NCBI GenBank assembly: GCA_047921455.1
Contig: JBLRWC010000038.1
Span: forward strand, 1-23,412
Direction of reading: 5' to 3'
Source: XN24 sp047921455
GTDB taxonomy: Bacteria; Pseudomonadota; Gammaproteobacteria; Steroidobacterales; XN24
Length of the DNA stretch: 23,412 nucleotides
This document shows, piece by piece, positions 1 through 6,891 of the stretch; within the stretch, counting starts at the first letter, position 1, and the number at the start of each line of letters is the position of its first letter. Under the pieces are notes generated by a model. That model ran no database searches, was not told where the DNA came from, and saw only the letters and a list, made by a program, of their open reading frames with translations. A program made the translations under genes and the position numbers.

Positions 1-416
1 TTCTTGACCAACTCGAGACGCTGACCCGACAGGTCGAAGCACTCAGGCGAAAAGATCCCGAGGGATTTACCAGGAAAAATGCGTCCCGGCGGCTTGCGGC
101 GATTGCCCGGCTGGCCTTCGAGATTATTCCCCAAGACCCGGCACGCCCGGAATGCCGGCAGGGCAAATCGCTGGGCGACCACCACAAGCATTGGTTCCGG
201 GCCCGGTTCTACCAGCGATATCGCTTGTTTTTTCGCTACCACGCCAAGGCCAGGATCATCGTGTACGCATGGGTGAACGACGACACGACTTTGCGCGCCT
301 ACGGGCAAAGCAATGATGCGTACAGCGTCTTTCGCAGAATGCTTGAGAGGGGCTTTCCGCCGGACGACTGGAACCAGCTGATGGCCGAGTCGAGGGGGGT
401 GGGGTTTCCGCCTTAG
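1..416 (+). CDS. yhaV: YhaV-type ribonuclease toxin, 5'-truncated by window edge
   Basis: The frame open from base 3 to the stop at 414-416 encodes about 137 residues ending a YhaV-family toxin. YhaV is the ribosome-dependent mRNA endonuclease of the PrlF-YhaV type II toxin-antitoxin system. Visible family hallmarks in order are LTRQVEALRRKDPEGF, AAIARLAFEIIPQDPARPE, the block LGDHHKHWFRARF, YRLFFRYH, WVNDDTTLRAYG and the end FPPDDW. The E. coli protein is about 154 residues, so only some N-terminal residues are missing. The prlF antitoxin gene normally lies just upstream and would be outside the window. The internal ATG at 225 is not the real start, because conserved sequence continues upstream of it. 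Toxicity and an intact partner cannot be judged here. Confidence 0.88.
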   Translation, partial: LDQLETLTRQVEALRRKDPEGFTRKNASRRLAAIARLAFEIIPQDPARPECRQGKSLGDHHKHWFRARFYQRYRLFFRYHAKARIIVYAWVNDDTTLRAYGQSNDAYSVFRRMLERGFPPDDWNQLMAESRGVGFPP

Positions 417-488
417 CCCCGATGGCTCACCCCACGAGCCCGCCGGCGCGCATCCTGTAATGCCTTGATTCCAACGCCCGGGTGAACC

Positions 489-677
489 TTCGATGGCGAC
501 GACGACGGTCGCATCGACCGCGGCGAGTTCAAACGCCTCATGGACGCGCTGTGTGCCGACATGCCGGACGAGGAGCTCGACGTGGGCTTCGACAGCATCG
601 ACGCAGACGACACGGGCGGAATCGACTTCGACGAGTTCATGATCTGGTGGCGCAACGCTGAGCCGCTGAGCCGCTGA
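489..677 (+). pseudogene. Decayed EF-hand protein gene (two EF loops, no start)
   Basis: The frame from 489 reads two 12-residue EF-hand calcium loops, DGDDDGRIDRGE and DADDTGGIDFDE, and then a C-terminal WW pair. The 57 aligned residues match the intact EF-hand protein at 10014-10226 at about 38 positions by hand count. An in-frame TGA lies at 483-485 and no ATG, GTG or TTG occurs between it and the first loop. The first helix of the intact homologue has no counterpart in any upstream frame. The copy therefore looks 5'-truncated. An internal ATG at 540 could give about 45 residues with one loop, which is unlikely to be a real protein. The gene runs into an 8-bp tandem repeat that supplies its stop. 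Confidence 0.6.
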
Positions 678-688
678 GCCGCTGAGCC
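657..688. repeat. 8-bp tandem repeat, four perfect copies
   Basis: The unit gctgagcc occurs four times head to tail at the end of the EF-hand remnant. As 8 is not a multiple of 3, gain or loss of a unit changes the reading frame and the C-terminus of that ORF. The present frame stops inside the third copy (TGA 675-677). Confidence 0.9.
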
Positions 689-737
689 GCCGGGCCGAGC
701 GCGCTAATAACCAGCCAAAAGCACCGGTTTTCCGGCC

Positions 738-768
738 TTGTGTGTATATTATTAACAATATATACACA
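738..768 (+). promoter_or_regulatory. Palindromic operator and promoter of vapBC
   Basis: A perfect inverted repeat with 9-bp arms, TGTGTATAT at 741-749 and ATATACACA at 760-768, is separated by 10 bp. It ends 9 bp before the first possible antitoxin ATG. A TTGTGT (738-743) and TATACA (761-766) pair with a 17-bp spacer overlaps it and could be the -35 and -10 boxes. The stretch is strikingly AT-rich against its surroundings. VapBC operons are usually autorepressed by the VapBC complex binding such a palindrome, so this is the likely operator. Confidence 0.7.
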
Positions 769-777
769 TAAGGAACC

Positions 778-975
778 ATGGCCATGAGAACCAATATCGT
801 GATCGACGACCAGTTGATGGCCGATGCGCTCAAGGTCACCGGCGCCAAGAGCAAGCGGGAGGTTGTCGAAATGGGCTTGCGGACCCTCGTCCAGCTGAAG
901 CAGCAGGAACGCATCCGCGGTTTCAGGGGCAAGCTCAAGTGGACCGGCGACCTCGAGCGCATGAGAACCGATTGA
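778..975 (+). CDS. vapB: VapB-type antitoxin
   Basis: This 65-residue protein has the form of a ribbon-helix-helix VapB antitoxin. A short beta strand (MRTNIVIDDQLMADAL) is followed by a helix with the family-typical pattern TGAKSKREVVEMGLRTLV. The C-terminus is basic and presumably wraps the toxin. It should dimerise, bind the palindrome upstream, and neutralise the toxin encoded next. Two starts are possible, ATG 778 or ATG 784; the latter begins directly at the conserved MRTNIVID. A weak Shine-Dalgarno-like AAGGA sits at 770-774. Its TGA (973-975) overlaps the toxin ATG by one base, the usual translationally coupled antitoxin-first order. Confidence 0.9.
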   Translation: MAMRTNIVIDDQLMADALKVTGAKSKREVVEMGLRTLVQLKQQERIRGFRGKLKWTGDLERMRTD

Positions 976-1379
976 TGATCCTAGTGGACTCCAGCGTCTG
1001 GATCGACTACTTCAACGGTGTCGCGACGGCGGAGACAGGGCTGCTGGACAGGCTCCTTGGTCGTGAGCCGGTGGCGGTGGGCGACCTGGTGCTCGCGGAA
1101 GTGCTGCAGGGGTTTCGCGAGGATTCGGACTACCGGGCAGCCCGGGACATGCTACGCAGCCTGGCGGTGTTCAACATGCTGGGCGCGGCTCGCGCGATCA
1201 AGGTGGCGCAGAATTACCGGGCGCTGCGCGCGCAGGGCATCACCGTGCGCAAGACGGTCGACGCGGTGATCGCGACATTCTGTATCGAGGAACGCCTGCC
1301 ACTTCTGTACTCGGACCGGGACTTCGACCCGTTCGTGGAGCATCTTGGCTTGCAGCGCGTCACCCTCTTAGCGCTCTAG
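975..1379 (+). CDS. vapC: VapC-type PIN-domain ribonuclease toxin
   Basis: A PIN-domain protein of 134 residues starts at the ATG overlapping the antitoxin stop. The four acidic metal ligands of PIN nucleases are visible as D5 (ILVDSSVWIDYF), E42 (LVLAEVLQG), D96 (TVDAVIA) and D114 (LYSDRDFD). Length and motif spacing are normal for VapC, so the nuclease looks intact. VapC toxins cleave tRNA or rRNA and are held inactive by VapB. An upstream start at 939 in the same frame would lie deep inside vapB and adds no conserved sequence. The 3' end overlaps the convergent NYN gene by 12 bp. Confidence 0.93.
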   Translation: MILVDSSVWIDYFNGVATAETGLLDRLLGREPVAVGDLVLAEVLQGFREDSDYRAARDMLRSLAVFNMLGAARAIKVAQNYRALRAQGITVRKTVDAVIATFCIEERLPLLYSDRDFDPFVEHLGLQRVTLLAL

Positions 1380-1784
1380 CATCGCCAGGAACGCCCCCGG
1401 CTCCATGACACCCGCGCCGCGCTTGCGCGCCCGGCGCGCCAGCTTGATGTCGCGCGTCACCACGACGACGGCGGCGACGTCGCCCGCGACCGCATGCGCT
1501 GATACTTGCCTGAGGATGGCGCGGTCGGCACGCTGGTCGCCCTCGCCGCCGGAATAGATCACCTGCAGCCGTTCCGAACGCGCCTCGGCAGCCGGTTCGC
1601 TGCCATCGAAGTACAGGTACACGGCCGGGCCCGGCGCAGTGAAGGCGAGCAGCAGCCGCTGCACTAGCGCTTCGCGTGCTGCTGTGCCCGGGTGGCCGTC
1701 GACCAGGTGCTCGAAAAAGGCCGGCCGGGCGGCGTAGAGGATGTTGTGGCCGTCGAGGATGAACGTGGGCGTGGCGGCGGGCAT
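1368..1784 (-). CDS. YacP-like NYN-domain ribonuclease
   Basis: The 138-residue product resembles the YacP/Rae1 branch of NYN (PIN-like) nucleases. The start is FILDGHNILYA, with the first catalytic Asp. VYLYFDGSE follows in the middle, then GGEGDQRADRAI, and VVVVTRDIKLARRARKRG near the end. Members are thought to cut RNA; Bacillus Rae1 is a ribosome-associated mRNA endonuclease. The ATG at 1784 is chosen because it begins just before the first conserved strand and lies 14 nt after the stop of the cyclase gene. No strong ribosome binding site precedes it, so translation is probably coupled to the cyclase gene. The specific RNA target cannot be inferred. Confidence 0.75.
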   Translation of the reverse strand: MPAATPTFILDGHNILYAARPAFFEHLVDGHPGTAAREALVQRLLLAFTAPGPAVYLYFDGSEPAAEARSERLQVIYSGGEGDQRADRAILRQVSAHAVAGDVAAVVVVTRDIKLARRARKRGAGVMEPGAFLAMLER

Positions 1785-1798
1785 GGCCGGGCGATCGC

Positions 1799-2524
1799 TT
1801 ACTGCGGCACCCCGGTCGCTTGCCAGGCCCAGTCCTGGCCGTCGGTGAACGAAAGGTGGCGGAACCCGGTCCGGTCGGTGGGCTTGAGTCCCTTGGTGAC
1901 GGCGGCGCGCGCGAGCATGTCGGGCTCGGGCGGGAGCAGTTTGCGGCAGAGCCTGGTGGCGCCGGTGTGTAAAAAGCGCTCCGGGTCGTCGACCAGGATA
2001 CTGGCCGTGGTTGCGCACACCACGGTGCCGTAGCCGCAGGCGAGAGTTTGCATGCGGGCCGCGCAGTTGAGCGGGTAACCGACGAAATCGACCTCGCCGC
2101 GGTCTGCCGCGGGCCCCTCGAACTGGATCCGGATCGCTTCGCCGACGGAGATGCCGATGCCGTAGCCGGCGGGCGCCGGGCCACCATGCACATCGAGTTG
2201 CTGAGAGTAATCGTGGTGCAGTTCGAAGGCCGCGTCCAGGGCGATCGCCAGGCAGCGCGGCAGGTCGTCGTCGGCCGCGGGCTCCCACAGCAGCACGAAG
2301 CCGTCGCCCATGAATTTGCGGAATGGCTGGTCATGGCGGCCACAGACCTGGCTGACGCGCTCGAACTGGGTTTTCACCAGCGCGGCGACGTGGTCCAGCG
2401 GCCGGGTCTCGCTCCAGTTGGAGAAGCCGCGCATGTCGGCAAACAAGGCCACGACCCTGGAGCGGGTCCCGTGCAGTGTGCCCGGCGCGGTCGCCAGCCC
2501 GAATGCGGATTCTTTTTTGTACAT
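1799..2524 (-). CDS. Class III adenylate cyclase, soluble, single domain
   Basis: A 241-residue protein with one class III nucleotide cyclase domain and no membrane segment. The metal-binding aspartates are D30 (LFADMRGFSNW) and D74 (KFMGDGFVLLW). The purine-selecting positions appear to be K70 and D146 (VDFVGYPLN), which favours ATP over GTP. N153 and R157 (PLNCAARM) match the transition-state residues. All key residues for an active homodimeric cyclase therefore seem present, and cAMP production is inferred. No sensory domain is attached; the last 60 residues match nothing I know. The ATG at 2524 (MYKKES) is preferred; an in-frame ATG at 2584 would add 20 poorly conserved residues. It forms a unit with the downstream NYN nuclease gene. 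Confidence 0.85.
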   Translation of the reverse strand: MYKKESAFGLATAPGTLHGTRSRVVALFADMRGFSNWSETRPLDHVAALVKTQFERVSQVCGRHDQPFRKFMGDGFVLLWEPAADDDLPRCLAIALDAAFELHHDYSQQLDVHGGPAPAGYGIGISVGEAIRIQFEGPAADRGEVDFVGYPLNCAARMQTLACGYGTVVCATTASILVDDPERFLHTGATRLCRKLLPPEPDMLARAAVTKGLKPTDRTGFRHLSFTDGQDWAWQATGVPQ

Positions 2525-2604
2525 GGTCGTTCGTGCGTCCCTCTCCGGCACCTTCGGGCCGAGCCGCGACAGGGTAGCGGCCAAGCGGCTACGAGTCGAG
2601 TCAG

Positions 2605-2640
2605 ACGGCTATCTCCGCGGCTATCTCCACGGCTATCTCG
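2605..2640. repeat. 12-bp tandem repeat, three near-perfect copies
   Basis: Three consecutive 12-mers of the form (a/g)cggctatctc(c/g) occupy the space between the cyclase gene and the exonuclease gene, which are divergently oriented. Copies differ only at the first and last base. The repeat lies where the two promoters should be, so copy-number changes could alter spacing there. It may also be plain slippage DNA. Confidence 0.8.
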
Positions 2641-2695
2641 CCGGTGTCATTGTCCGGTACCATCGAGCCGCACGGCGGCAGCCACAGGGAACAGG

Positions 2696-3283
2696 ATGCA
2701 GCTTTTCTTCGACGTGGAAACCACCGGCTTGCCGAGCCGCCGCGGCGCGACCTACCGCGAGGTGGACGTCTGGCCGCGCATCGTCTCGATCAGCTGGGCG
2801 CTGGCGAGCGAGCCCGACCAGGTGGTGGCGCACCGTAGCGCCATCATCCGGCCCGACGGCTTCACCATTCCGTGGGGCGCCGAGCGGGTGCACGGCATCA
2901 GCACCGAGATGGCGCTGCGCAGCGGCCGGCGGCTGGACGAGGTGCTGGAGGAGCTGGCCGCCGATTGCGCCACGCATGTCCCGTTCCGGCTGGTGGCGCA
3001 CAACATGGATTTCGACCGCAACGTGCTGTTCGCCGAGCTCGTGCGGGCCGGTCGCACGCCGCCGGCGCCGAAATTGCTGCGCGTGCTGGCGGGCCTGCCG
3101 ACCTTCTGCACCATGCTCTCCTCGGTGAACGTGTGTCGGCTGCCGGGCCGCTATGGCGATTACAAGTGGCCGAAGCTCGAGGAGTTGCACCAGCACCTGT
3201 TCGGCACGACCTTTGCCGGGGCGCACGATGCGGCGGCGGATGTGCTGGCCTGCGTGCGCTGCTTTTATGCGATGCGTGAATAG
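2696..3283 (+). CDS. DnaQ-like DEDDh 3'-5' exonuclease
   Basis: The 195-residue product carries the complete DEDDh exonuclease signature: D6 and E8 in FFDVETTGLP, D107 in AHNMDFDRN, and H177 with D182 in HDAAADV. These bind the two metal ions that hydrolyse nucleic acid 3' ends. The protein is a stand-alone exonuclease domain and lacks the extra regions of DNA polymerase III epsilon. It could act on DNA or RNA; the substrate cannot be told. The start ATG lies a few bases after CACAGGGAACAGG, a weak ribosome binding site, and directly before the first catalytic strand. The reading frame stays open for about 650 bp upstream only because it mirrors the cyclase gene. Confidence 0.85.
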   Translation: MQLFFDVETTGLPSRRGATYREVDVWPRIVSISWALASEPDQVVAHRSAIIRPDGFTIPWGAERVHGISTEMALRSGRRLDEVLEELAADCATHVPFRLVAHNMDFDRNVLFAELVRAGRTPPAPKLLRVLAGLPTFCTMLSSVNVCRLPGRYGDYKWPKLEELHQHLFGTTFAGAHDAAADVLACVRCFYAMRE

Positions 3284-3356
3284 CCGCGGGGCGGGGCCAG
3301 GCGCCGGGCGCGAACGGGTCCACGGGCGGCGGCAGCAAAACTGGCCGTCTTCCCCT

Positions 3357-3362
3357 TATACT
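3357..3362 (+). promoter_or_regulatory. Possible -10 box of the wax-ester operon
   Basis: TATACT matches the sigma-70 -10 consensus at five of six positions and lies 32 bp before the GTG start of the alcohol dehydrogenase gene. No convincing -35 box is seen at the right distance, so this is a weak call. Confidence 0.3.
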
Positions 3363-3394
3363 GTCTGGCCAAACCTGCTGTTACGAGGTTTCAC

Positions 3395-4666
3395 GTGATC
3401 CTTGACCTGATTCCGGAATCGACGCGCGCCCGGGGGCTCTCGGCCGTGATGAAGGGCGCGGGCATGGTGACCCGCTACCTGCCCGTGCCCCAGCCCGCTC
3501 TCCTTGTCGGACCGGGCTCCAGCGCCCGCCTGGGGCAGGCGATCGCGGGTTTCGGCCACGCGAAGATCCTCATCGTCACCGACGCGATAATCGCCAAGCT
3601 GGGCCTGCTCAAGAGCCTGACCGATGCCCTGGACGCCGGCGGCGTGGCCTACGTGGTGTTCGACGAGATCACCCCGGACGCGCCCATTCCGCTGGTCGAG
3701 CGCGGCATCGCCTTCTATCGCAAGCACAAGTGCGACGCCATTGTGGCGTTCGGCGGCGGTTCCTCGATGGACGCTTCGAAGGCCATCGCGGTGTCGATCT
3801 CCAACCCGAGGAAATCGCTGCGCCAGCTGGCCGGCTACTTCAAAGGGCTGCGCGCGCCGGTGCCGGTGTATGCGGTGCCGACTACGGCCGGCACGGGCTC
3901 GGAGGTGACGGTGGCCGCGGTGGTCTCGGACCCGGAGCGGCAGGCCAAGCTGGTGATCGTGGACACGCGCATCGTGCCGCGCATGGCGGCGCTCGACCCG
4001 ACGCTGATGACCGGGCTGCCGCCGCACATCACGGCCGCCACCGGCATGGATGCACTTACGCACGCGGTAGAGTCCTTCGTGGGCCAGTGGGCGACGCCCT
4101 ACACGGACGGCCTGGCGCTCACGGCCGTGAGCCTGATTTTCGAGAACCTGCGCACAGCGTTCAGCGACGGCGGCAATCTCGAGGCGCGCGAGAAGATGGC
4201 GCTGGCCTCGACCTATGCGGGCATGGCCTTTACGCGCGCCAACGTCGGCTACGTGCACGCCATCGCGCACCAGTTCGGCGGCAAGTACCACACGCCGCAT
4301 GGCCTGGCGAACGCCATCATGCTGCCGCACGTGCTGCGGTTTTCGGCGCCGTCGATCCACGATCGGCTGGCGCGGCTGGCCGTGCGCGCCGGGCTGGGTA
4401 CCGAGCACGAGCCGGACCGGGTGCTGGCGCACCGCTTCGTGGACGCGGTGGTCGAGCTGAATCGTGACCTCGGGATTCCCACCCAGCTGGATGCATTGCG
4501 CGCGGCGGATATCCCGGCGCTGGCCAAGGCGGCCTGCCACGAGGCGCATACCGGCTACCCCGTGCCGCGCTACATGACCCGGGCGCAGTGCGAGGACATT
4601 ATCCGCAAGGTGCTGCCGCGCAAGGGCGGTCGCCAGGCCAAGGCCCGGGCTAAGTTAAAAGGCTGA
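3395..4666 (+). CDS. Iron-containing (group III) alcohol dehydrogenase
   Basis: A 423-residue member of the FucO/EutG type of metal-dependent alcohol dehydrogenases. The nucleotide-binding signature FGGGSSMDASKAIA is near residue 120. Metal ligands correspond to D219 and H223 (GMDALTHAVE), H288 and H302 (VHAIAHQFGG and TPHG), with the same 4- and 14-residue spacing as recalled for FucO. It should interconvert an aldehyde and an alcohol with NAD(P)H. Next to an acyl reductase and a wax synthase, reduction of a fatty aldehyde to fatty alcohol is the likely role, but that is inference. The start is GTG 3395 after a modest ACGAGG. The C-terminus ends in a basic tail (about 16 residues rich in Arg and Lys) that goes beyond the usual fold. 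Confidence 0.9.
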   Translation: MILDLIPESTRARGLSAVMKGAGMVTRYLPVPQPALLVGPGSSARLGQAIAGFGHAKILIVTDAIIAKLGLLKSLTDALDAGGVAYVVFDEITPDAPIPLVERGIAFYRKHKCDAIVAFGGGSSMDASKAIAVSISNPRKSLRQLAGYFKGLRAPVPVYAVPTTAGTGSEVTVAAVVSDPERQAKLVIVDTRIVPRMAALDPTLMTGLPPHITAATGMDALTHAVESFVGQWATPYTDGLALTAVSLIFENLRTAFSDGGNLEAREKMALASTYAGMAFTRANVGYVHAIAHQFGGKYHTPHGLANAIMLPHVLRFSAPSIHDRLARLAVRAGLGTEHEPDRVLAHRFVDAVVELNRDLGIPTQLDALRAADIPALAKAACHEAHTGYPVPRYMTRAQCEDIIRKVLPRKGGRQAKARAKLKG

Positions 4667-4695
4667 CGGGGCGTCCCGTGCAGGGGGAGAGATTG

Positions 4696-6891
4696 ATGAG
4701 TATGAAGAAGGTTGCCGCCATCACGCTGGGCTCGTCCAAGCGTGATTTCACGTTCGAAACGGATTTTCTCGGCCACCACTTCCAGGTGAAGCGGCTGGGC
4801 GCTGACGACGACACCAACAAGGCCTGGGACCTGATGCGCCGCCAGCAGAACAAGGTGGACGCGATCGGTCTCGGCGAGGTCGGCGACCACTACCACGTCG
4901 GCCAGGACACGGTGACCAACAAGGAGACGCAGCGGCTCCTGAAAGTCGTGACCCGCGTGCCCGTCACCACCGGCGCGAAGCTGCGCCGGCTGCTGCAGGT
5001 GGGCGCCGTGCGCTACGTGCAGGATCACCTCGGCAACTACTTCAACAACAACCTGGTGCTGTTTTTGTCCGGCATGCGCAACTACGACATGGCGGTGGCG
5101 CTGTCGGAGTACACCCCGAACCTGAGGTTCGCGGACGCGCTGGCGCAGACCGGGGCGCCGAAAATGCTCACCTCGCTGCGGCAGCTGGAGCTGTATGCCA
5201 AGGGCTCCGACTGGGTGTTGTCCGGCAAGCCGGCCGAGATCCTCGAGGGCGCGCTCTCCGGCCTGAAGAGCCGGCTCATGATGCGCGAGGTGGCCAAGGC
5301 CCATGTCGTGGTCGGCACCGTCGCCGAGCTCAAGGCGGTCGGCCGGCCCGGCAGCCTGGCCGGCAAGACGGTCATCACCTCGGCGGTGGACGAGGAGGCG
5401 TTCGCCTTCTTCCGGGAGTGCGAGGCGAACCTGGTGATCGACGTGTCGCCGCAGCTGTTCGACCACGTGGTCGGCATCAACGTCATCGAGGCGATGATTC
5501 TCGCCACGCTGCGCAAGGCGCACCAGTCGATCTCGGACGACGATTTGCTGGAAATCGTCGACGAGCTCGACATCACGCCGCGCCTGCTGCACCCGACCGG
5601 GAAGTTCCGCAATATCCGGCGCTTCGCTTTCGTCATCCACCCGCTCAGCCAGGAATACATCCGCAAGGGCTTTTCGGTGCCCAAAGCGACGCCGAAGTTC
5701 GTCATGAACCGGGTGGAGTCGTTTGCCGCGCACCTGCCGCCGATGATCTATTGCAAGATGGAGAACATCGTCTCGCCGACCGGCGCCGAGGCCGAGGGCT
5801 GGCTGATCACGGTCGGCGGCACGCCCAAGGAAATGCTGGCGCGCAGCCCCGAGTTCACCTACCGCCGCCTGCTGGCCGCGGCGCGCATGGCCGAGAAACT
5901 CGGCGCGCAGCTGATGGGCCTGGGCGCGTTCACCAAGGTGGTCGGCGACGCCGGCGTAACGGTCGCGCGCCGCGCACGCATTCCCATCACCACCGGCAAC
6001 AGCTACTCCGCCTCGGGCGCGCTGTGGGCGGCCGCCGACGCCATGCGGCGCATGGGCCTGGTGCAGCTGCGTTCCTCGGACAAGCGGGTCATGGCCAAGA
6101 CCATGGTGATCGGCGCGACCGGCTCGATCGGCTCGGTCAGCGCCCGGCTGCTGGCCATGGCCTTCGACGAAGTGGTCATCGCCGGCCGCAACATGAACAA
6201 GCTCGAATGGTTGAAGGCGTCGATTCTCGAGGACACGCCGGACGCGAAGGTGGTGTGCTCGACGAACTACGACGAGCTGCTCGGCGACATGGATATGGTC
6301 GTCACCTCGACCTCGGGCGCCGGCAAGAAAATTCTCGATATCACCAAGGTGAAGCCCGGTTGCGTCATTACCGACGTGGCGCGCCCGCTGGACCTGCCGC
6401 CCGAGGAGGTCGCCAAGCGGCCCGACGTGCTGGTGATCGAGTCCGGCGAGATCGAGTTGCCGACGCCGGTGAAGGGCTTGCGCTACATCGGGCTGCCGCC
6501 CAACGTCATTTACGCCTGCCTGGCGGAGACGATCGTGCTGGCGCTGGAGGGACGCTTCGAAGTGTTCACTATCGGCCGTGACACGGAGTGGGAGAAGGTC
6601 AAGGAGATCTACAAGCTGGGCCTCAGGCACGGCATGAAGCTGGCCGCGATCTCGGGCACGCACGGCGTGCATACCGACGAGGACATCGCGAAAGTCGTAG
6701 CGCTGGCCAAGGAAGCGCGCAAGACGTGGCGGGGCGGCACGGCGGCAAAGCAGGCGCCGGCCAGGAAGACGAGCGCGAAGCAGGCAAGCGCGAAAAAAGC
6801 CCCGGCGAGGAAAAAGGCGCCCGCGAAGAAGGCCGGCGTGAAGAAGGCGCCCGCCAGGAAGGCGCCTCCGAAGCAGTCCGCGGCCAAGTGA
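4696..6891 (+). CDS. Acyl-ACP/acyl-CoA reductase-like protein with N-terminal extension and histone-like tail
   Basis: A 731-residue, three-part protein. Residues about 310-680 resemble cyanobacterial long-chain acyl-ACP reductase (AAR). Shared features are GLGAFTKVV, the block TTGNSYSA, the Rossmann motif GATGSIG near residue 473, IAGRNMNKLE, and YACLAETIVLALEG. Cys608 in the last block aligns with the catalytic Cys recalled for Synechococcus AAR (C294). Residues 1-310 have no counterpart in AAR and I do not recognise them. The last 50 residues are Lys/Ala/Pro repeats like histone H1. The predicted role is reduction of a fatty acyl thioester to fatty aldehyde for the neighbouring dehydrogenase and wax synthase. 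The ATG at 4696 follows a strong GGGGGAGAG. The stop overlaps the next start (GTGA). Confidence 0.78.
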   Translation: MSMKKVAAITLGSSKRDFTFETDFLGHHFQVKRLGADDDTNKAWDLMRRQQNKVDAIGLGEVGDHYHVGQDTVTNKETQRLLKVVTRVPVTTGAKLRRLLQVGAVRYVQDHLGNYFNNNLVLFLSGMRNYDMAVALSEYTPNLRFADALAQTGAPKMLTSLRQLELYAKGSDWVLSGKPAEILEGALSGLKSRLMMREVAKAHVVVGTVAELKAVGRPGSLAGKTVITSAVDEEAFAFFRECEANLVIDVSPQLFDHVVGINVIEAMILATLRKAHQSISDDDLLEIVDELDITPRLLHPTGKFRNIRRFAFVIHPLSQEYIRKGFSVPKATPKFVMNRVESFAAHLPPMIYCKMENIVSPTGAEAEGWLITVGGTPKEMLARSPEFTYRRLLAAARMAEKLGAQLMGLGAFTKVVGDAGVTVARRARIPITTGNSYSASGALWAAADAMRRMGLVQLRSSDKRVMAKTMVIGATGSIGSVSARLLAMAFDEVVIAGRNMNKLEWLKASILEDTPDAKVVCSTNYDELLGDMDMVVTSTSGAGKKILDITKVKPGCVITDVARPLDLPPEEVAKRPDVLVIESGEIELPTPVKGLRYIGLPPNVIYACLAETIVLALEGRFEVFTIGRDTEWEKVKEIYKLGLRHGMKLAAISGTHGVHTDEDIAKVVALAKEARKTWRGGTAAKQAPARKTSAKQASAKKAPARKKAPAKKAGVKKAPARKAPPKQSAAK

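Noticed and set aside
413..655. An 80-residue minus-strand frame
   Set aside because: It is the Ser-rich mirror of the EF-hand remnant, whose two calcium loops are clear on the plus strand.
2048..2695. N-terminal extension of the exonuclease frame
   Set aside because: It runs antisense to the cyclase gene; the catalytic FDVETTG strand begins directly after the ATG at 2696.
3356..4549. A 397-residue minus-strand frame
   Set aside because: It mirrors the alcohol dehydrogenase gene, which has all metal ligands and the nucleotide motif.
4570..6672. A 700-residue open frame on the minus strand
   Set aside because: It is the antisense of the acyl reductase gene in GC-rich DNA; composition is His/Arg/Gln-rich low complexity with no family motif.
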